Source: Chitinophagaceae bacterium (GTDB taxonomy: Bacteria; Bacteroidota; Bacteroidia; Chitinophagales; Chitinophagaceae). Taken from it: a DNA stretch of 45,141 nt. Both the position numbers and the translations under genes were made by a program. Every line of letters begins with the position of its first letter. The stretch's first letter is position 1. Positions 1-10,600 of the stretch are shown piece by piece. The stretch is from NCBI GenBank assembly GCA_009885535.1, contig VFKL01000078.1, forward strand, positions 1 through 45,141. The letters run 5' to 3'. The notes beneath the pieces were generated by a model. It searched no databases. It had not been told where the DNA came from and saw nothing but the letters and a program-made list of their open reading frames with translations.

Positions 1-381
1 CAACTATATTAGCTCCGTAGGTGCGACCTGTCATTAAAAGAAATAACAACAACTATATTAGCTCCGTAGGTGCGACCTGACCTAAAGAAACATGTCGCAC
101 CTACGGAGCTTTAAAAAAATATCCATCAAATGTTCTAGAAACATGTCGCTCCCATGGAGCTTAAAAAATAAATACACCCATTTAGCTAGAAACATGCCGC
201 TCCTACGGAGCTCAAAAAAAAATCATCAACAAATAATCTAGGAACATATCGCTCCTATGGAGCTGAAATTATAAGGTGTCAGATATTTAGTTGTTCTTTT
301 TAATTTTTATTTTTTACTTTTTACTTTTTTATTAAGCTCCATAGGTGCGAAATATCATTAGCTCCATAGGAGCGACATACC
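1..381. repeat. Intergenic array of ~20-nt repeats (agctccgtaggtgcgacctg and its complement catgtcgcacctacggagct), about 8 copies in mixed orientation
   Basis: Copies near 11, 60, 91, 142, 193, 245, 333 and 360; positions 1-30 and 50-79 are identical; the four central copies have a 51-52 nt period. Confidence 0.9.
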
Positions 382-390
382 ATTAAAAAA

Positions 391-420
391 AACCCTCTTC
401 AAATGAAAAGGGCTTTTTTT
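391..420 (-). terminator. Rho-independent-like terminator downstream of ahcY
   Basis: Minus strand GCCCTTTTCATTTGAAGAGGG followed by a T run. Confidence 0.7.
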
Positions 421-439
421 AATTATGTTTGAACAGAAA

Positions 440-1765
440 TTAGTAACGATACATATCAGTTTTGTATGGACCAAAAACTTCTAATCCCAAATAACTAGCT
501 TGTTCTGTTGATAAAATATCCAATTCAACACCAATTTTAGACAAATGTAAACGAGCTACTTTTTCATCTAAATGCTTAGGTAAAACGTACACTTTGTTTT
601 CATAACTTTCTGTATTCATCCAAAGTTCAATTTGAGCCAAAACTTGGTTGGTAAATGAAGCACTCATTACAAATGATGGGTGACCAGTAGCACAACCTAA
701 GTTAACCAAACGACCTTCAGCAAGTACAATGATGTCATTTCCGTCGATGGTGTACATATCAACTTGTGGTTTGATGGTATCTTTTGTGTTACCATAAGTA
801 TTATTCAACCAAGCCATATCAATTTCAATATCAAAGTGACCGATATTACAAACGATTGCTTTATCTTTCATCGCTCTGAAATGTTCTTCTTTAATCAAAT
901 CTCTGCAACCACTTGCTGTAACAATGATATCTGCTTCTTTAACCGCATCAATCATTTTTTTAACTTCAAATCCGTCCATTGCAGCTTGTAACGCGCAAAT
1001 TGGATCGATTTCAGTAACAATTACACGAGCACCTGCTCCACGTAAGCTCAATGCAGATCCTTTTCCAACATCACCGTAACCACCCACAACGGCAACTTTA
1101 CCAGCCATCATAATATCAGTAGCACGACGAATCGCATCAACTAATGATTCTTGACAACCGTATTTGTTATCAAATTTAGATTTAGTAACAGAATCATTTA
1201 CATTGATTGCAGGAATTGGTAAAGTACCATTTGCCATACGCTCATATAAACGATGTACACCTGTTGTTGTTTCTTCGCTCAAACCTTTGATGTTTGGAAT
1301 CAACTCTGGATATTTGTCAAAAACAGTGTTGGTTAAATCTCCACCATCATCCAAAATCATATTTAATGGCTTGTCTTCACTTCCAAAAAATAATGTTTGC
1401 TCGATGCACCAATCAGCTTCTTCAATAGATTGTCCTTTCCAAGCATAAACTCCGATACCAGCAGCAGCAATAGCAGCAGCAGCTTGATCTTGAGTAGAAA
1501 AGATATTACAACTGCTCCATTTAACTTCAGCACCTAAAGCGATTAAAGTTTCAATTAAAACAGCCGTTTGAATGGTCATGTGTAAGCAACCTGCAATTCT
1601 TGCACCTTTTAATGGTTGGCTTGCAGCATATTCATTACGAAGACTCATTAGCCCTGGCATTTCTGCTTCAGCCAATCTGATTTCTTTACGGCCCCATTCT
1701 GCGAGGCTCATGTCTTTTACCTTATTTTTCAAGGAAAAGTCGATAGCTTTTAATGTAGTTGACAT
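440..1765 (-). CDS. ahcY: Adenosylhomocysteinase
   Basis: 441 aa; motifs [31 protein letters not shown]-terminal YKTDMYRY. Confidence 0.97.
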   Translation of the reverse strand: MSTTLKAIDFSLKNKVKDMSLAEWGRKEIRLAEAEMPGLMSLRNEYAASQPLKGARIAGCLHMTIQTAVLIETLIALGAEVKWSSCNIFSTQDQAAAAIAAAGIGVYAWKGQSIEEADWCIEQTLFFGSEDKPLNMILDDGGDLTNTVFDKYPELIPNIKGLSEETTTGVHRLYERMANGTLPIPAINVNDSVTKSKFDNKYGCQESLVDAIRRATDIMMAGKVAVVGGYGDVGKGSALSLRGAGARVIVTEIDPICALQAAMDGFEVKKMIDAVKEADIIVTASGCRDLIKEEHFRAMKDKAIVCNIGHFDIEIDMAWLNNTYGNTKDTIKPQVDMYTIDGNDIIVLAEGRLVNLGCATGHPSFVMSASFTNQVLAQIELWMNTESYENKVYVLPKHLDEKVARLHLSKIGVELDILSTEQASYLGLEVFGPYKTDMYRY

Positions 1766-1881
1766 ATTTATTTGTTTTTAGAACACGAAACTAATTCAAA
1801 AAGAACAATATTCTAAATTGTAAAATAAAAATAGGACAGAAATATATAATTATATAAATTAGCAGAACAAACACAAATTTT

Positions 1882-2385
1882 ATGATAAAAAAAGTAGAAC
1901 AAAAAGAACAAACGGCTATATCCAATCCAACATTAGACAAAACAGACCTGTTGATTTTAAAATTGTTACAAGAAAATGCAAAGAGTACAGTAAAAGAAAT
2001 CGCAGAAAAAGTTCATTTAAGCACTACGCCTGTTCATGAGCGCATAAAAAGAATGGAACAAAATGGGGTAATCAAGCAATACGCCACTTTAGTAGACCAC
2101 ACCAAAGTAAAAAAAGGATTGATGGTGATTTGTTATGTTTCATTAAAAGAACACAGCAAAAATGCAGGTACTAAATTCATTAAATCAATTAATGCGCTTA
2201 ATGAAGTTATCGAATGTTATAACATCAGTGGAGAGTTTGATTTTATGCTAAAAGTAGTTGAAGAAAACATGGATAAATATTACGATTTCCATGTGAATCG
2301 ATTAAGTCAAATTGAAAATATGGGCAATGTACAAAGTGTATTTGTAATGGGCGTTATCAAACAAACACATCAATTGGTGTGGTAA
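1882..2385 (+). CDS. Lrp/AsnC family transcriptional regulator
   Basis: N-terminal HTH (LLILKLLQENAKSTVKEIAEKVHLSTTPVHERIKRME) plus AsnC ligand-binding domain; divergent from ahcY. Confidence 0.93.
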   Translation: MIKKVEQKEQTAISNPTLDKTDLLILKLLQENAKSTVKEIAEKVHLSTTPVHERIKRMEQNGVIKQYATLVDHTKVKKGLMVICYVSLKEHSKNAGTKFIKSINALNEVIECYNISGEFDFMLKVVEENMDKYYDFHVNRLSQIENMGNVQSVFVMGVIKQTHQLVW

Positions 2386-2402
2386 ACTATGTTATAAAAA
2401 AA

Positions 2403-2428
2403 AACGCTGGTAAAATACCAGTGCTTTT
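2403..2428 (+). terminator. Hairpin between convergent lrp-like gene and fabI
   Basis: ctggta aaa taccag stem followed by gctttt. Confidence 0.5.
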
Positions 2429-2449
2429 GAAAATCATTGTAATCAAAAA

Positions 2450-3262
2450 TTATTTTTCCATTTGCTCAATTACTGCATTTGTAACCCCTGTAAATGAGAA
2501 CCCACCATCATGAAATAAATTTTGCATCGTTACCATTTTGGTATGGTCGCTAAACATCATCACACAATAATTGGCACAATCTTCTGCAGTAGCATTTCCC
2601 AAAGGACTCATTTTTTCTGCATAGTTGATAAACCCGTCAAAGCCTTTAACACCGCTACCAGCCGTAGTTTTTGTAGGCGACTGAGAAATGGTATTTACAC
2701 GTACATGTTTTTTTACGCCATAATGATAGCCAAAACTTCTCGCTACACTTTCTAAAAGTGATTTAGCATCTGCCATTTCATTGTAATCAGGAAAAACCCT
2801 TTGTGAAGCAATATAACTCAATGCCACTACACTACCCCATTCATTGATGGCGTCTTTTTTCATACAAGTAGCCAAAACACGATGAAGGCTCATTGATGAA
2901 ATTTCAAACGTTTTTAAATTATGCGCATAGTCAATTTCTGTGTAATGTTTTCCTTTACGAACATTTATACTCATGCCAATTGAATGTAAAATAAAATCAA
3001 ATCCTCCGCCAAAATGCTCCATAGCTTTGTTTATCAAGTTCTCTACATCTTCGGCATTACTTACATCACATGGTACTACAGGTGCATTTATTTTTTCTGC
3101 AAGTTTATTGATTTCTCCCATACGCATGGCTACAGGAGCGTTTGTAAGTAATATTTCAGCGCCTTCTTCAAAACATTTAATTGCAGTTATCCAGGCGATT
3201 GACTTTTCGTCCAATGCACCAAAAATGATTCCTTTCTTCCCTTTTAATAAATTGTTTGACAT
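2450..3262 (-). CDS. fabI: Enoyl-[acyl-carrier-protein] reductase (NADH)
   Basis: SDR fold, LLKGKKGIIFGALDEKSIAW, YNEMADAK (YX6K) catalytic motif. Confidence 0.93.
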   Translation of the reverse strand: MSNNLLKGKKGIIFGALDEKSIAWITAIKCFEEGAEILLTNAPVAMRMGEINKLAEKINAPVVPCDVSNAEDVENLINKAMEHFGGGFDFILHSIGMSINVRKGKHYTEIDYAHNLKTFEISSMSLHRVLATCMKKDAINEWGSVVALSYIASQRVFPDYNEMADAKSLLESVARSFGYHYGVKKHVRVNTISQSPTKTTAGSGVKGFDGFINYAEKMSPLGNATAEDCANYCVMMFSDHTKMVTMQNLFHDGGFSFTGVTNAVIEQMEK

Positions 3263-3322
3263 GATTATATTTTATGATTATGTGTAAAATTATTTGTTTT
3301 AATTCAAAATAAATACAACGAT

Positions 3323-4978
3323 TTAATTTGACATCATTTCTTTTGCATTTTCCAATGCAGCAATTGTAGGCTTTTCCCCACTCAGCATTTGTGCAATTGC
3401 GTTTATCCTTTCGGCTTCATTCAGAATTCGAATATTTGTAGCAATTTTTTCTCCTTTTACTTCTTTGTACACAAAAAAATGGGTTGATGCTTTTGCCGCA
3501 ATTTGTGCCTGATGCGTAATAGCAATTATCTGATGAGAGGTTGATAAAGATTTCATGATAAGCCCAACTTGCTTTGCCGCTTCGCCGCTTATTCCGGTAT
3601 CAATTTCATCAAATATCAATGTAGGCAACGCAAGTTTTTGCGCCACCAATGATTTTATGCTCAACATTAATCTGCTTAATTCACCACCACTGGCCACTTT
3701 CCCAATTGGTTCAAATTTGTTGCTCTTATTGGCATCAAACAAAAACTCAATGGCATCAATACCAAACATATTTAATTCTGTTTCTAAAATGCTAACATTT
3801 AATCTCGCATTAGGCATTCCCACTTGTGCAAGCAAACGATTCACCTCTTTTACAAAGCCATCGATTTGTTTTTTTCTATTTGCAGAAATTTTCTTTGCAG
3901 AAATTGTACAAGCATCAAACAATACAACCAAAGATTTTTCTAAAGCTTCAATGGATGAAAATACATTTGTAAATGCATCTAATTTTATTTGTAAACTTTC
4001 CTTTAGAGAAATCAATTGTTCTGTTGTAGAAAATCCATGCTTCTTTAAAAGTTTGTATCCCGCTGATAGTCGATCATTTAATATTGAAATTCTTTCTTCA
4101 TCATATTTTACTTGGCTTTCAATTCTCTCCAATTCATCAGCAATGTCCTGCACTTCAATGATGGCGCTATTTAAACGCTGGTGCAAGTTTAATAAGTCGG
4201 GATGAAAATCATCCAACAATTTTAATTTATTATTTATCGTTTTTAATTGGTTTATAACGGGTTGTTCCGCATTTGAAAGCTCTGATGAAATTGTAGACAA
4301 TTGTAGCTTTATTCGCTCTGCATTATTTAGTAATTTCAATTCGATTTCAATATCTTCCAATTCATTTTCTTTAAGTGAAAGTTCTTCCAGTTCAGAAAAT
4401 AAAAATTGATTGTAATCCAATTCTTTATTGGCTTCCGCTTGTTCTATTTTTAATTGGGCTAAAGATTTTTTTGCCTGCTGATATGTTTCAAACTGTTTTT
4501 TAAAATCAAGCAATAAAGTTGTATGATCTGATAAAGCATCTAGAACATCGCGCTGAAAACTTTCGGAGTTAATTTCAAGGGTATCAAATTGTTGATGCAA
4601 ATCAACCAAATGAACACTTAGCGTTTTTACTTGAGATAAATTAACGGGTGTATCATTGATGAAACTTCTTGATTTTCCATTAGCCGCAATTTCTCTACGG
4701 ATAAGAATTTCATTTTCAAAATCCAATTCATTTTGTTGAAAAAAATGAACTACTTGTTGACTTTTATTTATTTTAAAAAGACCTTCAATGATACATTTTT
4801 TTTGAGGATCTTGAAGCACATTGCTATCTGCACGTTGACCAAGAATTAAATTTAATGCGCCCATCAAAATACTTTTTCCAGCTCCAGTTTCACCGGTAAT
4901 AATATTCAACCCTTGCTCAAAATGTATTTCGAGTTGGTCGATGATGGCATAGTTTTGTATGAATAGTTTTGATATCAT
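3323..4978 (-). CDS. recN: DNA repair protein RecN
   Basis: Walker A GETGAGKSIL, SMC-like coiled coil, signature SGGELSRLMLSIK, Walker B TLIFDEIDTGISG. Confidence 0.96.
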   Translation of the reverse strand: MISKLFIQNYAIIDQLEIHFEQGLNIITGETGAGKSILMGALNLILGQRADSNVLQDPQKKCIIEGLFKINKSQQVVHFFQQNELDFENEILIRREIAANGKSRSFINDTPVNLSQVKTLSVHLVDLHQQFDTLEINSESFQRDVLDALSDHTTLLLDFKKQFETYQQAKKSLAQLKIEQAEANKELDYNQFLFSELEELSLKENELEDIEIELKLLNNAERIKLQLSTISSELSNAEQPVINQLKTINNKLKLLDDFHPDLLNLHQRLNSAIIEVQDIADELERIESQVKYDEERISILNDRLSAGYKLLKKHGFSTTEQLISLKESLQIKLDAFTNVFSSIEALEKSLVVLFDACTISAKKISANRKKQIDGFVKEVNRLLAQVGMPNARLNVSILETELNMFGIDAIEFLFDANKSNKFEPIGKVASGGELSRLMLSIKSLVAQKLALPTLIFDEIDTGISGEAAKQVGLIMKSLSTSHQIIAITHQAQIAAKASTHFFVYKEVKGEKIATNIRILNEAERINAIAQMLSGEKPTIAALENAKEMMSN

Positions 4979-5051
4979 TTGTGCGGAGCAAATTAAGAAA
5001 ACTTAATCTAAATTTTATTTTTTGTTTGGCAAAAGAAAAATTATTACAATA

Positions 5052-5081
5052 AAAAACCCATCTTTTTAGGATGGGCTCTTA
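5052..5081 (-). terminator. Terminator downstream of the zinc-ribbon gene
   Basis: Minus strand gcccatcctaaaaagatgggttttttatt. Confidence 0.7.
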
Positions 5082-5100
5082 CATTATATTCTGAAAAAAA

Positions 5101-5856
5101 TTATTTTACTTCAACTGAATCTACTAAATCTACATCAGCCAAAATTCGTCCGCAATTTTCGCAAACCATAATTTTTTTACGCAATTTGATTTCGCTTTGT
5201 TTTTGTGGAGGGATAGCATGGAAACAACCGCCACAACTATCTCGCTCTACTGCAACTACAGCTAAACCATTGTGATAATTATTACGAATACGATCGTAGC
5301 TATTTAATAAACGTTCGTCAGCTTGTGTCCTTGCTTTTTCTGCAATTCCATTATAATGCGTTTCTTCTTTTTCTGTTTCGCTGATGATTTTTTCTAACTC
5401 TCCTTTTTTCCCGCTCAAATTTAACTCTTTAGTTGCAACAGCTTTTATGGCAAGTTCCAATTGACGTGCCTTATCTGAAATTTCCTCTGTAGCATCTTTA
5501 ATGTGCTTTTCGCAAAGTTTTTCCTCAAGTTGTTGCATTTCAATTTCTTTATTCAATGCTTCAAACTCACGACTATTTTTTACATTGTCGCTTTGTTTTT
5601 CATACTTTTCAATTAAAGCTTGAGCATCTTTAATGCCTTGTTTTTTTTGTTCGATGAATTCTTGAATTCCGTTGATTTCTTCTTCAATACGAGTTTGACG
5701 TGCATGAAGACCTTCAATTTCATCTTCAAGATCTTTCACTTCAATAGGAAGTTCACCTTTTAATATTTGAATTTCATCCAGTTTGCTGTCAATCTTTTGT
5801 AATCTTACAAGAGCCGTTAATTTTTCTTCAACTGAAAATTCTTTAGTCGCAGCCAT
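5101..5856 (-). CDS. C4-type zinc-ribbon, coiled-coil protein (DUF164 family)
   Basis: Long coiled coil then CGGCFHAIPPQKQSEI...CENCGRILAD. Confidence 0.9.
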   Translation of the reverse strand: MAATKEFSVEEKLTALVRLQKIDSKLDEIQILKGELPIEVKDLEDEIEGLHARQTRIEEEINGIQEFIEQKKQGIKDAQALIEKYEKQSDNVKNSREFEALNKEIEMQQLEEKLCEKHIKDATEEISDKARQLELAIKAVATKELNLSGKKGELEKIISETEKEETHYNGIAEKARTQADERLLNSYDRIRNNYHNGLAVVAVERDSCGGCFHAIPPQKQSEIKLRKKIMVCENCGRILADVDLVDSVEVK

Positions 5857-5912
5857 ATTTAATTTGTTTTTTAAATTTTTGTTGATTCTTACTTTTGTGC
5901 CATATTTATAAA

Positions 5913-7007
5913 TTACAAATATTTTACCGGGTTGGTAAGCACATCCGTTTTGAAGTGGGCAAAGGTAGGGAAATTCTTTTTCAAAACATCAGCAAATAGT
6001 TCAATTGTAAATTGTTCGCTCTCGAAATGTCCAATATCCACCAAAACCAATTTATCGTTGGCTTCAAAAAACTCATGATACTTGATATCTGAAGTAATAT
6101 ACATATCTACACCTACTCGAATTGCATCCTGAATTAAAAAACTTCCCGCTCCACCACAAATGGCAATTTTTTTTATTTTGTCAAAAATAATTTTGGTATG
6201 TTTCAAATATTTTACGTTGAAAATTAATTTCAATTCATTTAAAAAGTCAATTGTATTTACAGGCTGCTCAAATTCTGCAATAATCCCAGCCCCAATTTCT
6301 TGATGTTTGTTTTGCAGGGTATACAATTCAAAAGCTACTTCTTCGTAGGGATGCGCATTTCTCATTGCATTTAAAATGGCAGATTGTTTCCAAATGGGAA
6401 AAATCACCTCCAATTTTACTTCTTTTTGAATCGTTCTTTCTCCAATCTTTCCAGTATGTGGATCAGCCCCTTCAAGCGGTTTAAAGCTTCCAACCCCCTC
6501 AGAAACAAAACTACATTCTCCATAATTGCCCATTTCTCCAGCTCCAGCGTCAAACAATGATTTTTCTAGTACCTCTTGATATTCAAATGGAACAAACACC
6601 ACCAATTTTTGAATTAAAAGTGATTTGGGTTGTAAGATTCTCCTATTTATCAAATTTAGTTTGTCTGCAATTTTACCATTAACCCCATTAATTACGTTGT
6701 CCATATTTGTATGGCAAGCATAAATGGCAATATCATTTTTTATTGCTGCAATGATTGTTTTATCAACATAATAATCGGAATCAAACTTTTTAATGCCTTT
6801 GAAAACGATGGGATGATGTGCTATTATCAGATTACAATTCTTTGTAATCGCTTCATTTATAACAGATTCTGTTACATCCAAACACAATAATGCACCCGTA
6901 CATTCCGTTTGCTTCAAACCTGTGATTAAACCGGAGTTGTCGTATGATTCTTGTAGAAACAGCGGTGCCATTTTTTCTAATACTGAAATTATTGCTGAAA
7001 TAGTCAT
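5913..7007 (-). CDS. Nif3-like dinuclear metal centre hexameric protein
   Basis: 364 aa; LIIAHHPIVFKGIKK, ACHTNMDNVINGVN, DIGHFESEQF; long form with central insert domain. Confidence 0.92.
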   Translation of the reverse strand: MTISAIISVLEKMAPLFLQESYDNSGLITGLKQTECTGALLCLDVTESVINEAITKNCNLIIAHHPIVFKGIKKFDSDYYVDKTIIAAIKNDIAIYACHTNMDNVINGVNGKIADKLNLINRRILQPKSLLIQKLVVFVPFEYQEVLEKSLFDAGAGEMGNYGECSFVSEGVGSFKPLEGADPHTGKIGERTIQKEVKLEVIFPIWKQSAILNAMRNAHPYEEVAFELYTLQNKHQEIGAGIIAEFEQPVNTIDFLNELKLIFNVKYLKHTKIIFDKIKKIAICGGAGSFLIQDAIRVGVDMYITSDIKYHEFFEANDKLVLVDIGHFESEQFTIELFADVLKKNFPTFAHFKTDVLTNPVKYL

Positions 7008-7092
7008 GGTTAAAATTATGTAATACCCGGTAATTTTTAAAATAACATCTAAAATTGCAAAAAGATTAGATGATTTTTTTTATTTTTAATTT

Positions 7093-7566
7093 ATGTTAGT
7101 ATTCAAAAAGCAAATAAAACTTCCCTTTTTATATTTATTCCTTATTTTATTTATAAGCCATTCTTTTATGGGCTGTAAGAAAAAAACAGAAGAAGTATAT
7201 GTAGCAAATATTTTTGAGCAGTATTTTGAGCAAAACATATTAAACAATGACTTTATTGTTAGCTATTCAAAAAATCAAGGTATAGAAAATACAAGTGAAT
7301 TTGATGGCTATAGATTTAGGTTATTAAAGAACACCTATTATGATGGGCCAATGACCGCTACTAAAAATGGCGTAACGTATTCTGGTACTTGGAGCAGCAA
7401 CAGTGATTACGGAAAACTCATTATAAATATTACCCAGCCAACTATTCCTGCTGAATTTATTTTCTTAAATACATCTTGGCGATTTACAGAAAAAGCCCTG
7501 CCAACCATGAAGTTAGCACCTTGGGGCAATACAGATTCCACAGAACTTCACATGCAAAGACAATAA
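7093..7566 (+). CDS. Putative lipoprotein of unknown function
   Basis: Hydrophobic signal followed by lipobox-like FMGC-KKK; 157 aa. Confidence 0.7.
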   Translation: MLVFKKQIKLPFLYLFLILFISHSFMGCKKKTEEVYVANIFEQYFEQNILNNDFIVSYSKNQGIENTSEFDGYRFRLLKNTYYDGPMTATKNGVTYSGTWSSNSDYGKLIINITQPTIPAEFIFLNTSWRFTEKALPTMKLAPWGNTDSTELHMQRQ

Positions 7567-7660
7567 ATTTTTACCCCAACACAATAATTTAACAACTTTT
7601 GAGTTTATAGTTTAAGAAATGTTCAATCATTTCGAATTATATAAAACAAAAGCCAATCCT

Positions 7661-10600
7661 ATGAATTATTTAACTTGGGTAAAAACCACGGGTATTATTG
7701 CGATATGCTTTGTACTCAACACAGTAAGCTTTGCACAAGCAAACTTCAGCACAAACACAACATCAGGTTGTGCACCTTTAGCCGTAAATTTCACCGACAA
7801 TTCAAATGGCAGTCCTACACAGTGGACTTGGCATTTTGGCGATGGTGCCATTTCTCGTCTTAGAAACCCATCAAGGGTTTATGATGTTCCTGGTGATTAT
7901 ACTATAAAATTGGTTATCAATACCCCCAATGGTGTTGATTCAATTATTAGAACACAGTATATACATGTTTACGCTAAACCAGTTGTAAATTTTTCAACCT
8001 CGAACGCTAGTGGCTGTACCCCTGTAATTACAAATTTTAGTGATTTAAGTACTTCTCAAAATGGAAACATCGTTTCTTGGAACTGGGATTTTGGCGATGG
8101 TAATTTAAGTACATTACGTAATCCTTCTCATACTTATTTAAGTTCTGGAAACTTCAATGTTTCATTACAAACTACAAATAATTTTGGATGTACGTCTTCA
8201 AAAACTGTTGCGAACTACATACAAGTTTATGATCATCCAAATGCTATTTTCACCAGTAGCAATGTTCCAATTTGTAGTGCTCCTGAATTGGTACGATTTA
8301 ACAACGGGTCTACTGGTTTAGGTTCTCTATCTTATGCTTGGATATTTGGAGACGGAACCACATCGAATGATACTAATGCAGTTGTATCTCATAATTATAT
8401 GACCACAGGTAATTTTAATGTTCAATTAATTTTAACAAATTCCTATGGCTGTACTGATACGTTTGTAAAAAACAATGCAGTAATGATTGCAAATAATATT
8501 AGTGGTTTTAATACTTTAAATGTTGCTTGTAAAAATGAGGTTGTAGCCTTTACAAATACAAGTACACCAATACCAACAGGAACATTATGGAATTTTGGTG
8601 ATGGAACAACTTCAATAGGCAATAACACTTCACATCAATATACAGCAGCGGGTATTTATGACATTAAATTATACAACAATTTTGGATCTTGCGTAGATTC
8701 AGTGGTAAGAACCATTACCATAAAAGATATACCAATAGTAGATTTCACCGCAAATCCACTATCTGCTTGTATTGCACCAATAACAGCAAATTTCACCAAT
8801 ACCTCAACCCTAGCTACAACTTATTTATGGAACTTTGGCGATAACACAACATCTACGAGTGTTTCCCCAAGTCATGTTTATAATACTCAAGGCAATTACA
8901 CCATAACCTTAACTGGTACATCTGCAAATGGCTGTAAAGACACAAGAGTAAGAGATCAATATATTAGTATACAATTACCAGTAGTTACGATTAGAAATAT
9001 GCCACAAAGCGGATGCGGTCCATTAACAAAAACGTTTCAACATCAAGTAATTGGTGGAGATAACATTGTAAGTTATCAATGGAATTTTGGAGATGGCACT
9101 ACATCAACACTAATGCGTCCTACGCATACATTTAACTTAGGCACTTACAATATTACACTGATTATAGTAACAGCTTCTGGTTGTACAGATACCGTTGTTT
9201 ATAATAACGGAATTAGAGTTGGAACAAGACCACATACCGCATTTGATGCAACACCAAGAATTACTTGCGCACAATGGCCAGTAGCCTTTGGAGATTCAAC
9301 ACCAGTAGCGGATTCGGCAAATCAATGGCTATGGAATTTTGGAGACAATACAACAAGTACATTGCAAAATCCTAGACATATTTATGTCGACACTGGTTAC
9401 ATGACTGTTACGTTGGTAACGGCAAATAATGGCTGTAAGGACACTTTAATTATGACAGATTTTTTATTCATCAACCCGCCTGTAGCAAACTTTAGATTTA
9501 TCATAGATTGCTCAAACAGAAGAAAAAGAAAGTTTATTGATCAATCGATTGGTGCAGATAGTTGGTTATGGAATTTTGGTGATGGAACAACGTCAACAGA
9601 AAGAAATCCCGAACATATTTACACAGCTGATGGTCAATACAATGTATTTTTAACGGTTTACAACAATACTACAGGTTGTAGTTTTTCTAAAACAATTGGT
9701 GGTTATATAATCGACCAACGTCCAACAATAGGTGCATCAAGCTACTCTATTTGTAAACCAGGCGATGTAACATTAAAAGCGTTAGGCGTAACCCCGTCTT
9801 ATTTCACTGCATTTAATTGGACCTTTGGCGATAACTCAACAGGCACTGGAGATTCAATTACAAAAAGATATTTCAACGCAGGTGTGTATTGTGTAAGATT
9901 AACATCAGTTGATAGAAACTTTTGTAAGGATACGGTATTTACAAATCCATGCATCAAAGTAAATGGTCCCAAAACAAAATTTAGTACTTCTACTACAAAT
10001 AGTTGTGCAAATACAAATATTATTTTTAGAGACAGCTCAACAACAGATGGTAGAAACAGAATTATTTCAAGAACTTGGAATTTTGGAGATGGCACAATTA
10101 TAACAACCACAGACTCAATAATAAGCCACCGATATACAACAGGCGGTTTGTTTACAATAAGTTTATTGGTAAGGGATTCATCAGGTTGTAGTGATTTATT
10201 AACCAAAACAAATTACGTTACAGTAAACAAACCAATTGCAAATTTCTACACCGCAGATTCTGTAAGTTGTCCAATCAGTAGTATACATTTTATAAATAAT
10301 TCTCAAGGATTTGGATTAACCTATTTATGGAATTTTGGAGATGGGAATTCATCTACATTGCCTAATCCAGCGCATCAATACGGGATAAATGGATTATACA
10401 ATATCTCATTATCAATTGTAGATCAAAATGGTTGTACAAATGATACAACAAAAACAAACATGGTACGTATTTCTCGTCCGATAGCACGTTTTCAAGTGAG
10501 TGATACCTTAGGAACTTGTCCTCCATTAATTGTGAATTTCAATAACCAATCTTCAAACCAAATCAGTTGGTCATGGGACTTTGGAGATGGTTCGGGTGTG

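Noticed and set aside
1-381. Possible CRISPR array
   Set aside because: Regularly spaced (51-52 nt) but copies occur in both orientations, diverge in sequence and are separated by AT-rich non-spacer-like DNA; no cas genes.
3555-4205. 216-aa plus-strand ORF inside recN
   Set aside because: Shadow ORF opposite a well supported recN frame.
9799-10206. 135-aa minus-strand ORF inside the PKD giant
   Set aside because: Antisense of repetitive PKD coding sequence; no independent support.
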